A DNA stretch of 64,000 nt, taken from contig NZ_BOPG01000084.1 in assembly GCF_016863635.1 (NCBI RefSeq), forward strand, positions 38,537 to 102,536. Direction: 5' to 3'. This DNA is from Virgisporangium aurantiacum. GTDB lineage: Bacteria > Actinomycetota > Actinomycetes > Mycobacteriales > Micromonosporaceae. A program made the position numbers and the translations under genes. Each line of letters begins with the position of its first letter. The stretch's first letter is position 1. Below the pieces are notes generated by a model. It did no database searches and was not told the DNA's origin. It saw nothing but the letters and a program-made list of their open reading frames with translations. This document shows positions 48,503 through 56,875 of the stretch, one piece after another.

Positions 48503-48541
48503 GCGATCTTGGACTCCCGTACACCGGGAGTCCAAGATCGC
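48503..48541. terminator. 17-bp perfect inverted repeat
   Basis: GCGATCTTGGACTCCCG (48503-48519) and CGGGAGTCCAAGATCGC (48525-48541) are exact reverse complements around a 5-base loop. There is no T tract. It could end the LacI/small-gene transcript. The stem is long for a simple terminator and may be a repetitive palindromic element of the genome. Confidence 0.6.
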
Positions 48542-48577
48542 TGTGCATTTGGGGGGTGGGAGCAGGGGTCGCGGGCA

Positions 48578-48623
48578 TTGACAGGGGTCATCCTGCCGCG
48601 AAACATTGCTGGGAGCGCTCCCA
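48578..48623 (+). promoter_or_regulatory. GH9 promoter with CebR-type operator
   Basis: TGGGAGCGCTCCCA at 48610-48623 is exactly the CebR binding palindrome known for cellulase and cellobiose genes in Streptomyces and related genera. TTGACA at 48578-48583 is 17 bases before a weak AACATT/AAACAT -10, so the operator covers the transcription start. Repression is expected to be lifted by cellobiose. Confidence 0.85.
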
Positions 48624-48650
48624 CAACCCCGCCGCCCAGGGAGGCCCTAC

Positions 48651-51203
48651 TTGAAGAAGAAGCTCGTCTGCGCGTCGCTCACCGCCGTCCTCGCAGGGGC
48701 GCTGACCAGCGCGCCGGCCCTGGCCGAACCCGGCCCGGAACAGATCGTCAACGGCACGTTCGACACCGGGCAGACCGCCCCGTGGTGGTCGACGGCCAAC
48801 GCTCCGATCGCCGTCACCAACGGCGAACTGTGCGCCGAGATCCCGGCCGGCGCCCCCAACCCGTGGGACGCCATCCTCGGCCAGAACGACATCGACCTCG
48901 TCCAGGGTGAGGGCTACCGCCTCGCGTTCACCGCGCACGCGAGCCGGCCGGTCAACCCGCGCACGCTGGTGCAGTTGAACGCCGACCCGTGGCCCACCTC
49001 GCTCGACACCCACCCGGCGATCACCACCACGCCCAACACCTTCGAATACTTCTTCACGGCCGGCATCACCACGGCCAACGGACAGTTCGCGATCCAGGCC
49101 GGCGCGCTCGGCGCCGCCTACACGCTGTGCATCGACAACGTCAGCCTCACCGGCGGCGTCGAAGAACCGCCGTACGAACCCGAGACCGGGCCGCGCGTGC
49201 GCGTCAACCAGGTCGGCTACCTGCCGAACGGCCCGAAGCGGGCGACGCTGGTCACCGACAGCGCGTCCCCCGTCCCCTGGCAGTTGAACCGGGCCGGGCA
49301 GCAAGTGGCCGCCGGCACCTCGACCCCGGCGGGCGCCGAGCGCACGAGCGGGCTCACCGTCCACACGATCGACTTCAGCAAATACACCAGGGCCGGCACC
49401 GGCTTCACCCTGACGGCCGACGGTGAAACGAGCCACCCGTTCGACCTGTCAGCGAGCGCATACGACCAGCTCAAGGTCGACTCGCTGAGCGTCTACTACC
49501 CGTGGCGCAGCGGCATCGCGATCGACAACGCGATCGCACCCGGCTACGGCCGGCCCGCCGGGCACGTCGGCGTGGCGCCGAACCAGGGTGACATCAGCGT
49601 GCCGTGCGCGCCGGGCACCTGCGACTACTCGCTCGACGTCTCCGGTGGCTGGTACGACGCCGCCGACCACGGCAAGTACGTGGTGAACGGCGGAATCTCC
49701 GCCTACCAGGTCATGAGCAACTTCGAGCGGACGAAGACCGCGCGCACCGCCCAGGCACCCGTCCAACTGCGGGTGCCGGAAACCGGGAACGCCGTTCCGG
49801 ACGTGCTCGACGAGGCCCGCTGGGAACTGGAGTTCCTGCTGAAGATGCAGGTGCCGGCCGGCAAGCCGCTCGCCGGCATGGCGCATCACAAGATCCATGA
49901 CGCCGAATGGACCGGAATCCCGCTCTACCCGCACCTCGACCCGCAGCCCCGGTACCTGCAGCCGCCGTCGACCGCCGCGACGCTGAACCTGGCCGCCGCC
50001 GCGGCACAGGCCGCCCGGATCTACGCGCCGTACGACCCGGCCTTCGCGGCACGGGCCCTGACCGCCGCGAAGACCGCCTGGGCCGCCGCCAGGGCGAACC
50101 CGGCGATCTACGCACCCGGTGGCGGCGTCGGCGGCGGACCGTACGACGACACCGACGTCACCGACGAGTTCTACTGGGCCGCCGCGGAACTGTTCATCAC
50201 CACCGGCGCCGCCGAGTACCGCGAGGCGGTCCTGACGTCACCGCACCACACCACCGACATCTTCACCGACCGCAGTTTCAGCTGGCAGAGCGTCGCGATC
50301 CTGGGCCGGCTCGACCTGGCCACGGTTCCGAACAACCTGCCCAACCGCAACGAGGTCAAGGCGAGCGTGATCGCCGGCGCGAACAAGTACGTCACCGCGC
50401 AGCAGAACAGCCCGTGGGGCCTCGCGTTCGACCCGGCGAACAACATCTTCGACTGGGGTTCGAACAGCACGGTGCTGAACAACCTCGTGGTGGTCGCGAC
50501 CGCGTTCGACCTCACCAACGACCGTCGCTACCGCGACGCCGTGATCGAGGGCATGGACTACATCCTCGGCCGCAACGCGCTCAACCAGTCGTACGTGACG
50601 GGGTACGGCGAGCAGCATTCGCAGGCGATGCACAGCCGCTGGTTCGCCAACTCGGTGAACCCGGACATGCCAAAGCCGCCGGTCGGCAGCATCGCCGGCG
50701 GTCCGAACTCCACGCCGTCGACGTGGGACCCGGTCGCCGCCGGCAAGTTGCCCGGCTGCGAGGCACGCCCGCAGTGGTGCTACATCGACGACGTCGGATC
50801 GTGGTCGACCAACGAGATCGCGATCAACTGGGGCGCGGCGCTATCGTGGGTCGCGGCGTTCGTCGCCGACCAGGACAACGGCGGCGCGGCACCGGCGAAC
50901 GGTTCCTGCAAGGTCACCTACACGCCGATCGAGGTGCCGGGCAGCCCGTTCCTCGCGGTCGTCACGGTCACCAACACCGGCAAGGCGCTGCGTGACTGGT
51001 CGCTGGAGTTCGCGTACAGCGGCGGGCAGAAGGTGGTCGCGGCCATCGGCGCCACCGAGGTACAGGTGGCGGCGTCGGTCACCCTTTCGGGTGGACGCCT
51101 GAAGCGCGGCCAGACGGCGGTGGTCGGCCTGGTGGCGACGAACAGCGGTGGACTGGCGAACGCGTCGCCCACGTTGTTCAAGCTGAACGGGGGCACCTGC
51201 TAG
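48651..51203 (+). CDS. Secreted GH9 endoglucanase with CBM4/9, Ig-like and CBM2-like domains
   Basis: 850 residues from TTG 48651 behind GGGAGG. Signal peptide about 1-25 (LKKKLVCASLTAVLAGALTS, ending ALA). Domains: CBM4/9 (about 28-165), CelD-type Ig-like (RVRVNQVGYLPNGPKRATL, about 180-275), GH9 catalytic (about 280-745). SGGWYDAADHGKYVVNGG gives the catalytic Asp pair and STNEIAINWGAALSWVAAFV the acid Glu. The last 90 residues have a CBM2-like pattern (CKVTYTPIEVPGSPFLAVVT ... LKRGQTAVVGLVATNSGG) but lack the surface tryptophans. The enzyme would degrade cellulose outside the cell. The CebR box upstream explains its control. Confidence 0.95.
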   Translation: MKKKLVCASLTAVLAGALTSAPALAEPGPEQIVNGTFDTGQTAPWWSTANAPIAVTNGELCAEIPAGAPNPWDAILGQNDIDLVQGEGYRLAFTAHASRPVNPRTLVQLNADPWPTSLDTHPAITTTPNTFEYFFTAGITTANGQFAIQAGALGAAYTLCIDNVSLTGGVEEPPYEPETGPRVRVNQVGYLPNGPKRATLVTDSASPVPWQLNRAGQQVAAGTSTPAGAERTSGLTVHTIDFSKYTRAGTGFTLTADGETSHPFDLSASAYDQLKVDSLSVYYPWRSGIAIDNAIAPGYGRPAGHVGVAPNQGDISVPCAPGTCDYSLDVSGGWYDAADHGKYVVNGGISAYQVMSNFERTKTARTAQAPVQLRVPETGNAVPDVLDEARWELEFLLKMQVPAGKPLAGMAHHKIHDAEWTGIPLYPHLDPQPRYLQPPSTAATLNLAAAAAQAARIYAPYDPAFAARALTAAKTAWAAARANPAIYAPGGGVGGGPYDDTDVTDEFYWAAAELFITTGAAEYREAVLTSPHHTTDIFTDRSFSWQSVAILGRLDLATVPNNLPNRNEVKASVIAGANKYVTAQQNSPWGLAFDPANNIFDWGSNSTVLNNLVVVATAFDLTNDRRYRDAVIEGMDYILGRNALNQSYVTGYGEQHSQAMHSRWFANSVNPDMPKPPVGSIAGGPNSTPSTWDPVAAGKLPGCEARPQWCYIDDVGSWSTNEIAINWGAALSWVAAFVADQDNGGAAPANGSCKVTYTPIEVPGSPFLAVVTVTNTGKALRDWSLEFAYSGGQKVVAAIGATEVQVAASVTLSGGRLKRGQTAVVGLVATNSGGLANASPTLFKLNGGTC

Positions 51204-51229
51204 GGCGTACCGTTTGCTCGATTCGGGGT

Positions 51230-51263
51230 GGGGGTAAGGCGCAGGCGAATGCGCCTTACCCCC
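51230..51263. terminator. GGGGGTAAGGCGCA hairpin after the cellulase gene
   Basis: GGGGGTAAGGCGCA and TGCGCCTTACCCCC form a perfect 14-bp stem around a 6-base loop (GGCGAA). The sequence after is TCGAAT without a T run. Confidence 0.8.
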
Positions 51264-51283
51264 TCGAATCCCCGGAGACCCCC

Positions 51284-52237
51284 ATGACGGACATCCTCGC
51301 CTCGTCCACTGTGGACGTTGAGGGCGGCCTCAGCGACATGCTGCGGAGCTTCCTCCTCTTCCTGCCCAAGGCTCTCCTCTTCCTGCTGATCCTGGTGATC
51401 GGCTTCCTGGTGGCCCGGGTGGCCCGCCGTCTCACCGACAAGGTGCTCGAACGCGTCGGGTTCGACCGGTGGGTGGAGCGGGGCGGCATCCGCGCCGCGC
51501 TCGCGAAGAGCAAGTACGACGCCAGCGACATCGTCGCCAAGCTGGTCTACTACGCGATCCTGCTGTTCACGCTGCAACTGGCGTTCGGGGTGTGGGGGCC
51601 GAACCCGGTGTCCGACCTGATCTCCGGCGTCGTCGCGTGGCTGCCGCAGGCGTTCATCGCGATCATCATCGTGGTGGTGGCGGCGGCGATCGCGGCGGCC
51701 GTGAAGGACCTCATCGCCAACGCGCTCGGCGGGCTGTCGTACGGGCGGCTGCTGGCGAACGTCGCCTGGATCTTCATCATCGGGCTCGGCGTGATCGCCG
51801 CGCTGAACCAGATCGGTGTTGCCACCACCGTCACGACGCCGGTGCTGATCGCGGTGCTCGCCACGGTTGCCGGTGTGATCATCGTCGGGGTCGGTGGCGG
51901 CCTGGTGCGGCCGATGCAGGGCCGGTGGGAGGCGTGGCTCGACCGGGCCGCCGCCGAGTCGCAGGCCATCGCCGCGCACGCCAAGGCCTACCAGGCCACC
52001 CAGGCGACCGCCGCGCCGGCGGCGGCTCCGGCCGAGCGGGCGCCCGACCGGGCGGCCCCGGTGTACGCGACCGGCACCGCCGCGACACACCCGGCAACCC
52101 CGGTCGACCACCTGAGCGCCGTCCAGCGCCCGGCCGCTCCCGCCGCGCCGGAGCCCACCCAGCCGGTCCCGCCGACCCAGCGCCCGATCTCCGACCAGCC
52201 GACCCAGGTGATCCCGCCGACCCGCGACCCCGAGTAG
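51284..52237 (+). CDS. MscS-like/conserved TM-helix membrane protein
   Basis: 317 residues. LLFLPKALLFLLILVIGFLV, LVYYAILLFTLQLAFGVWG and LPQAFIAIIIVVVAAAIAAA are helices with YGRLLANVAWIFIIGLGVIA, then TPVLIAVLATVAGVIIVGVG. The 'VKDLIANALGGLSYGRLL' loop is typical of the conserved TM helix domain found in MscS-related actinobacterial proteins. The C-terminal 100 residues are Pro/Ala-rich and cytoplasmic. It may be a small-conductance mechanosensitive channel or an orphan scaffold; the MscS beta domain is absent. The hairpin at 52249 ends the transcript. Confidence 0.85.
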   Translation: MTDILASSTVDVEGGLSDMLRSFLLFLPKALLFLLILVIGFLVARVARRLTDKVLERVGFDRWVERGGIRAALAKSKYDASDIVAKLVYYAILLFTLQLAFGVWGPNPVSDLISGVVAWLPQAFIAIIIVVVAAAIAAAVKDLIANALGGLSYGRLLANVAWIFIIGLGVIAALNQIGVATTVTTPVLIAVLATVAGVIIVGVGGGLVRPMQGRWEAWLDRAAAESQAIAAHAKAYQATQATAAPAAAPAERAPDRAAPVYATGTAATHPATPVDHLSAVQRPAAPAAPEPTQPVPPTQRPISDQPTQVIPPTRDPE

Positions 52238-52248
52238 CCAGGTGACCG

Positions 52249-52281
52249 CCCAATCACCGCGCCTTCGGCGCGGTGATTGGG
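52249..52281. terminator. 15-bp hairpin after the membrane protein gene
   Basis: CCCAATCACCGCGCC and GGCGCGGTGATTGGG make a perfect 15-bp stem with TTC as loop, followed by TACCTG. It is the terminator for 51284-52237. Confidence 0.85.
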
Positions 52282-52382
52282 TACCTGTGCGGCGCAACCG
52301 GCGACGAAGGGGCACCGGTTTCTGTGACTGACGGGCAGCCTTTCTCACCGTTCGGCGGGCTCGGACGCGGCATCGGGGCTTG

Positions 52383-52457
52383 TAGCCTTGTTGCGTGACC
52401 AGTGCAACATTCCGACCGATCACGCGTGACATCGACTGGGCGTCCCCGGCCGCCTGA
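52383..52457 (+). CDS. Candidate leaderless 20-residue micro-ORF
   Basis: TAGCCT at 52383-52388 lies 6 bases before GTG 52395, exactly the spacing of a leaderless start in actinobacteria. The GTG opens a 20-codon frame ending at 52457 (VTSATFRPITRDIDWASPAA). The peptide has a single Trp and ends -SPAA. Its strong -10 and clear reading frame suggest translation. It could be a leader peptide for a downstream plus-strand gene, but none follows: the next gene is on the minus strand. Confidence 0.45.
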
Positions 52458-52472
52458 GCGCGTTCGCCAGCC

Positions 52473-53699
52473 CTAGGGCTCCTTCGACTTCTTCGGCTTC
52501 TTGGACTTCGTCGGCGACGTGCCGGTCGGAGCATCGCTCTGACCGCCGTCGACCCCGCCGTTCACACCGCCGTCGGCACCGCCCGTTCCAGTGGGCGGCA
52601 CGGCGGGAGCCGGTGTCCGGCCCGGCGTCGGCTCGCTGACCGGCCGGCTCGCATCACCGCCGGCCGACGGCGATCCGCCGGTGGCCGACTGGCTCGATCC
52701 GGCCGGCGCGTCCAGCCGGTTCAGGTGCCCGCCGCCGGCTCCCGACGCGAACGCCACGGCGACCGCCAGCCCGATCGACACCGCGCCGAGGAGCACCGCC
52801 CAGCGGCGGCGACGCTGCGGGCGTCCACCCGATTCCGGCGCGGACTCGGCCGGGACCGCCGGACGCACCGCGACCACCGATCCGGCCCCGCCCACGAGAC
52901 CCAGCAGCAGTTCCTGCGCGGTCGGCCGGCGCTCGGTGTCCCGCTCCAGGGCGGCACCGACGAGTTCGGCGACCGTGCCCGGAACCCCGCCGAGGTCGGG
53001 CTCCGCGTTCAGGATGCGCCACGACCGGGTCATCGTGTCGTCGCCGCCGAACGGGTGCCGGCCGGTGGCGGCGTACGCGATCACGCAGCCCCAGGCGAAC
53101 ACGTCCATCGCCGGCATCGGTTCGCGGCCGCCGAGTTGTTCCGGCGAGGTCCAGCCGAGGCTGCCCATCACCACGCCGGACTGGGTGAACCCGGTCGCGG
53201 TGGCGAGCGTGCGGGCGATGCCGAAGTCGATGATCCGCACGCCGCCCCGGGTGACGACGACGTTGCTCGGCTTGATGTCGCGGTGCACGAGGTCGCAGTC
53301 GTGTATCGCGGTCAGCCCGGCGGCCAGGCCCACCGCCACGTTGTGCAGGGTGGACGGGTCGAGCGGGCCCTCGTCGTCGACCAGCCGGCTCAGCGGCGGC
53401 CCGTCGAGGTACTCCGTTACCAGGTACGGGCGATCATCGTGGACGCCGGAGTCGCGCAGCGCCGCCGTGCAGTGCTCCGGAACGCGGGCGGCCAGCTGGG
53501 CCTCCCGCGCGAACCGGTCGCGGAACTCGGCGTCGGCGGCCAGGTGCTCGTGCACCAGTTTGAGCGCCACGTAGCCGCCGGGCTCGCCGGCGAGATAGAC
53601 CGTGGCCATCCCGCCGGCACCGAGCCGGCCGAGAATGCGGTACCGCCCGATGCTTCGCGGGTCGCTTCGGAGCAGGGGAGTGCATCCGGGCGAAAGCAT
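52473..53699 (-). CDS. Transmembrane Ser/Thr protein kinase with low-complexity tail
   Basis: 408 residues. IGRYRILGRLGAGGMATVYL (glycine loop), VALKLVHEHL (Lys), LVHRDIKPSNVVV, IIDFGIARTLA and GSLGWTSPEQLGG give a full Hanks-type kinase. A single membrane helix VLLGAVSIGLAVAVAFAS follows near 305-325, then a short exterior tail rich in Ser, Thr, Gly and Lys (PTKSKKPKKSKEP at the end). No sensor domain is evident, so regulation may be by its tail. ATG 53699 is the start; no strong ribosome site seen. Confidence 0.92.
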   Translation of the reverse strand: MLSPGCTPLLRSDPRSIGRYRILGRLGAGGMATVYLAGEPGGYVALKLVHEHLAADAEFRDRFAREAQLAARVPEHCTAALRDSGVHDDRPYLVTEYLDGPPLSRLVDDEGPLDPSTLHNVAVGLAAGLTAIHDCDLVHRDIKPSNVVVTRGGVRIIDFGIARTLATATGFTQSGVVMGSLGWTSPEQLGGREPMPAMDVFAWGCVIAYAATGRHPFGGDDTMTRSWRILNAEPDLGGVPGTVAELVGAALERDTERRPTAQELLLGLVGGAGSVVAVRPAVPAESAPESGGRPQRRRRWAVLLGAVSIGLAVAVAFASGAGGGHLNRLDAPAGSSQSATGGSPSAGGDASRPVSEPTPGRTPAPAVPPTGTGGADGGVNGGVDGGQSDAPTGTSPTKSKKPKKSKEP

Positions 53700-53750
53700 C
53701 CGGCCAGTGTGGCCAACGACGTTGCAGTATGCAAATACCCGAATTGATCC

Positions 53751-54431
53751 TTACGGCGCGACGAGCGGCCCGACGTCGGCGCCGGGCAGGCCCAGGCGGG
53801 CGGCGACGGCCAACCGGAGATCACGCTGAACCGACGCAGCGTCGCGATCGGCGTCGATCACCACGAACCGCTCGGCCTCCGGAAGTGACCGGTACGCCGC
53901 GTCGGCCGCGGCCAGGTAGCCGAGGTCCTCGTGGTCGTAGCCGCGCGTCTCGACCCGGGTCCACGCCCGGCCCGGTGTGACGGCCAGGAACACGGTGAGG
54001 TCGGGCTCGCGGAACAGGCCGTACAGGCGGCGGGCGCGGCGCTCGCGGCGACCCGGGTTCGTCGGTGCGGTCAGGTCGGCGTGGGCCCGGATGCTGGCGT
54101 ACTGGCACCAGGAGTAGCGGTCCATCACCGCGATGTGACGCCGCACGCGCGACCGGATCAACGCCCGGGCGATCGCCATCCATCGAAGGACGGACTCGAC
54201 GAAGAGCATGCCGCCGACGCCGAGCAGCGCCTGCGCGTCGGGACGGCCGAAGAACTGGGCGAGCCGGCCGAACCAGCGCCGGCCACCGGCGTTCTGCCAG
54301 TAGTCGGCGGTGTGACCGGCGGCGGTGAGCCACTCGGCAAGGAGGTGGGCCTGCGTCGTCTTTCCGGCGCCATCGACGCCGATGATCGCGACGACGGCAT
54401 GTAATCGGCCTGGGGACCCCTTCGTGGTCAC
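53751..54431 (-). CDS. Thymidylate-kinase-like nucleotide kinase
   Basis: 226 residues from GTG 54431. VVAIIGVDGAGKTTQAHLLA is a P-loop of the dTMP kinase type. VMDRYSWCQYASIRAH replaces the usual DR(Y/F)xxSxxAYQ with similar spacing, and a basic LID-like stretch (RRERRARRLYGLFRE) follows. Length is normal. Strict dTMP kinase would need the DRY..S..A motif in its common form, which is altered, so it could phosphorylate another nucleoside monophosphate. Part of a minus-strand group with the kinase and the gene at 54491. Confidence 0.8.
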   Translation of the reverse strand: MTTKGSPGRLHAVVAIIGVDGAGKTTQAHLLAEWLTAAGHTADYWQNAGGRRWFGRLAQFFGRPDAQALLGVGGMLFVESVLRWMAIARALIRSRVRRHIAVMDRYSWCQYASIRAHADLTAPTNPGRRERRARRLYGLFREPDLTVFLAVTPGRAWTRVETRGYDHEDLGYLAAADAAYRSLPEAERFVVIDADRDAASVQRDLRLAVAARLGLPGADVGPLVAP

Positions 54432-54490
54432 CGATCAACGGTAGCGTCGCGGCGCCACCCGTTAGACCCCGAAAACGTGCCGCCTGTTGG

Positions 54491-55246
54491 TCAGACGGCC
54501 AACCGCCAGTAACCCCACGGGTTGTAGAAGAGGTCGTCGTCGCGGTAGCGGGTGCACGCCCGGTGCCGGAGCACCCGGCGCGGGCTGTCGGCCTGCAGGC
54601 CGAACGTGTCGCCGTCGCGGATCCGGGCCGAGCCGCGGTCGATCAACAGGTAGCGGGCCAGGCCGTCCATCCACTCCAGGCCGCGGTCGTCGTCGGCCGC
54701 GGTGATCTCGACGTCGGCCTCGCCCATGAGGTGCAGGCCGCAGCTGTAGTAGACGAGGCCGCTCGACAACGGCCGGCGGACGAACGCGGCGTACAGCGGC
54801 GGCGCCTGCCCGGCCCGGTCGGTGGCCGCCGCGGCGACCGAGGCGAGGTGCAGCCAGCGGTCGCGGCCGTGGGCGATGCCGCTGCTCTCCGACTTGGCGG
54901 CGGTGCCGCCGTTCTGGAGCAGGGCCGCGACGACGGCGAGCATCCGCCGGGTGACGGCGAACCCCTCGTACGAGGCGGCCGACGGCCCGAGAATGTAGGC
55001 CACCGACTGATGGTCGGCGACCGCGGCCCGGTCTTCGTCGGTGAAGCTCGGTACCACCAGGTCGGCGGACACCTCGAACGCTTCCGCCATCCTCGGATCG
55101 GGATCCCGCTGGGAGTAATCGGCGTCGAGGTCGAACCCCGGCCCACCGACCTCGGCAACGATCTCGGCACACTTGTCGAGATCGAGGTCTGCCCCCACGA
55201 CGCACATGACGTGCTGCGAGCTGAAGGTGTCGACCCCGCTGGTCAT
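54491..55246 (-). CDS. Conserved hypothetical protein
   Basis: 251 residues. Starts MTSGVDTFSSQHVMCVVGAD. The middle has YILGPSAASYEGFAVTRRML and the C-terminal half ends RYRDDDLFYNPWGYWRLAV. Some resemblance to DUF4261-type proteins in the central block is possible but I am not sure. There is no signal peptide or transmembrane helix. It is in an operon-like minus-strand run with the nucleotide kinase (59-bp gap). Role unknown. Confidence 0.75.
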   Translation of the reverse strand: MTSGVDTFSSQHVMCVVGADLDLDKCAEIVAEVGGPGFDLDADYSQRDPDPRMAEAFEVSADLVVPSFTDEDRAAVADHQSVAYILGPSAASYEGFAVTRRMLAVVAALLQNGGTAAKSESSGIAHGRDRWLHLASVAAAATDRAGQAPPLYAAFVRRPLSSGLVYYSCGLHLMGEADVEITAADDDRGLEWMDGLARYLLIDRGSARIRDGDTFGLQADSPRRVLRHRACTRYRDDDLFYNPWGYWRLAV

Positions 55247-55297
55247 GGCGCGGACGGTAGCACGCCCGAACGGCGCGTGAGGTGCGGAAACGAACAG

Positions 55298-55996
55298 CTA
55301 ATCAAGGCGCGCGACGGCCGCCCGGGCTATCTTCTCGGTCTCGGCGACATCGACCCCGGGTATCCCGAAGTGGATCAGAATGCAGACCACGGATCCCTTA
55401 CGCACCAGCATCATGTAACCACCGAGGGTCACGTTCAGGTCGGGACTGGTACCGGCGGCGTCCAGCTTCAGCGCGACGCTCTCGTCGCCGAGCGCGGGCA
55501 GACCGGCCTCGCTCAGTTTGATCGTGAACGACCCCTGCTCGTCGGTCTCGGTGAAGCGGTCGCACAACTCGGGCAGTTTCCGGAACGCCGACACCGCCGC
55601 CCGAACCGCGACCTGATTGCCGCTGCTGAGCAGTTCCTCCTGGAGGAACGGCCCGTAGTCACCCTTGCCGAACTCCACCCGGGCGGAACTGGCCGCGACG
55701 CGACTCAACGCGGGCGCGCCGCCGCGCAGCTGCTCGAAGACGTCGGCACACGGCGACGCACCCGCACCCTGACCCCCGTCGGCGGACGGCGCGGACGGCG
55801 CCGGCGCGGACGGCTGCAACACGTACCCGGCGGGCAGATCCTCGACCCGGAGCAGAGCCCCGACGAGCTCCCCCTGTGAACGCACAGCCGGCGCCATGGC
55901 CCGCGTTACTCCGGACTCGCCGGCGGCTGTACACCCCCCACCCGCCAGATAGAGGGCTCCAACTGCCACAACAACGGAGAGCCATCGCACCATCAC
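55298..55996 (-). CDS. Lipoprotein with a sensor-like domain
   Basis: 232 residues. MVRWLSVVVAVGALYLAGGGC is a signal ending in the lipobox AGGGC, so it should be a membrane-anchored lipoprotein. After a Pro/Ala/Ser spacer, two cysteines (SPCADVFEQL, ELCDRFTETD) mark a folded domain. The pattern, including ALLRVEDLPAGYVLQ, is like the LpqH/PknH-type sensor domains found on actinobacterial kinases and lipoproteins, with which it may interact at the envelope. No partner was identified. Confidence 0.78.
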   Translation of the reverse strand: MMVRWLSVVVAVGALYLAGGGCTAAGESGVTRAMAPAVRSQGELVGALLRVEDLPAGYVLQPSAPAPSAPSADGGQGAGASPCADVFEQLRGGAPALSRVAASSARVEFGKGDYGPFLQEELLSSGNQVAVRAAVSAFRKLPELCDRFTETDEQGSFTIKLSEAGLPALGDESVALKLDAAGTSPDLNVTLGGYMMLVRKGSVVCILIHFGIPGVDVAETEKIARAAVARLD

Positions 55997-56091
55997 ACAA
56001 TGCTACCGGTGACGCACGGTACGGGCCGCAACCGGCACGGGTTTCGGGCGGACCACTTGCGGAGCGGTCCGCCCGAACCCCGAACCAGGAA

Positions 56092-56733
56092 CTACGCCGG
56101 CACGCTCCACATCGCGGAGAACGCCGCGGCTTCCCCGGCGAGCCACCGCTCCACCTCGGCGGCGCGCTTCGGATCGCCGTCGGGCCGATGCACGACGCCC
56201 CGCCGCACGTCGACGATCACGGCCTCGGCGTGCGGCAGCACCTGCTCCATGTAGCGATCCATGAGGTGGAACGTTGCCAACAGCGCCTCATCGGCCGGCG
56301 GGTCGGGGTCGAAGTAGAGCCGGACCGCCTCGGTGCGACCGTCGTCGTAACGGAGCGCCAGCTGAGGGTTGATCTTCACCGGCAGGGCGCCGACGACGGC
56401 CAGCGCATCACGCGATTGGGCAAGGTGCACCCGAGCCGGATCACCCAGTGAGTCCAAATAGGACAGTGCGCCCGGCAGCAGCGCCTCGTACAGCGGACGC
56501 CACCGTGGCTTGACGTCGTTGACGACCTGGGTGAGGTGGGTTCCCGGCGTACGCCACTGAATGTCGGTCTTCAGCGCCTTGATCAGTGAACCATGTGGAT
56601 TGAAGCCGGTTTGGCTGAGGCGTTGCCGCCGCAGACCGCCGACGAACGAGGCCTTTGCGGGGCCACTGCGACCCACGTACCTGGCGAAGGCGAGGAGGGT
56701 TGCGTAGGGGGCCGGAGACTCGGTGACGGGCAT
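56092..56733 (-). CDS. Conserved hypothetical protein
   Basis: 213 residues from ATG 56733 behind GGAAGGA. The start MPVTESPAPYATLLAFARYV leads to GRSGPAKASFVGGLRRQRLS and a later LALRYDDGRTEAVRLYFDPD; the last part (RRGVVHRPDGDPKRAAEVER) is basic. I do not recognise the family. Soluble by composition. Divergent from the BrkB gene with a 142-bp gap. Confidence 0.7.
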   Translation of the reverse strand: MPVTESPAPYATLLAFARYVGRSGPAKASFVGGLRRQRLSQTGFNPHGSLIKALKTDIQWRTPGTHLTQVVNDVKPRWRPLYEALLPGALSYLDSLGDPARVHLAQSRDALAVVGALPVKINPQLALRYDDGRTEAVRLYFDPDPPADEALLATFHLMDRYMEQVLPHAEAVIVDVRRGVVHRPDGDPKRAAEVERWLAGEAAAFSAMWSVPA

Positions 56734-56875
56734 GTGCGATCCTTCCGCAGCGACCCTGATTCGTACACACATTCTAATCGATGAGCGCCACGATTGCGAC
56801 GCTGATCGGCTACGGCGGGTTAGTTGGCACTGCTGACGGGTAGGCCGAAATCCGCAGGTAGAACGAGGAGTCACG

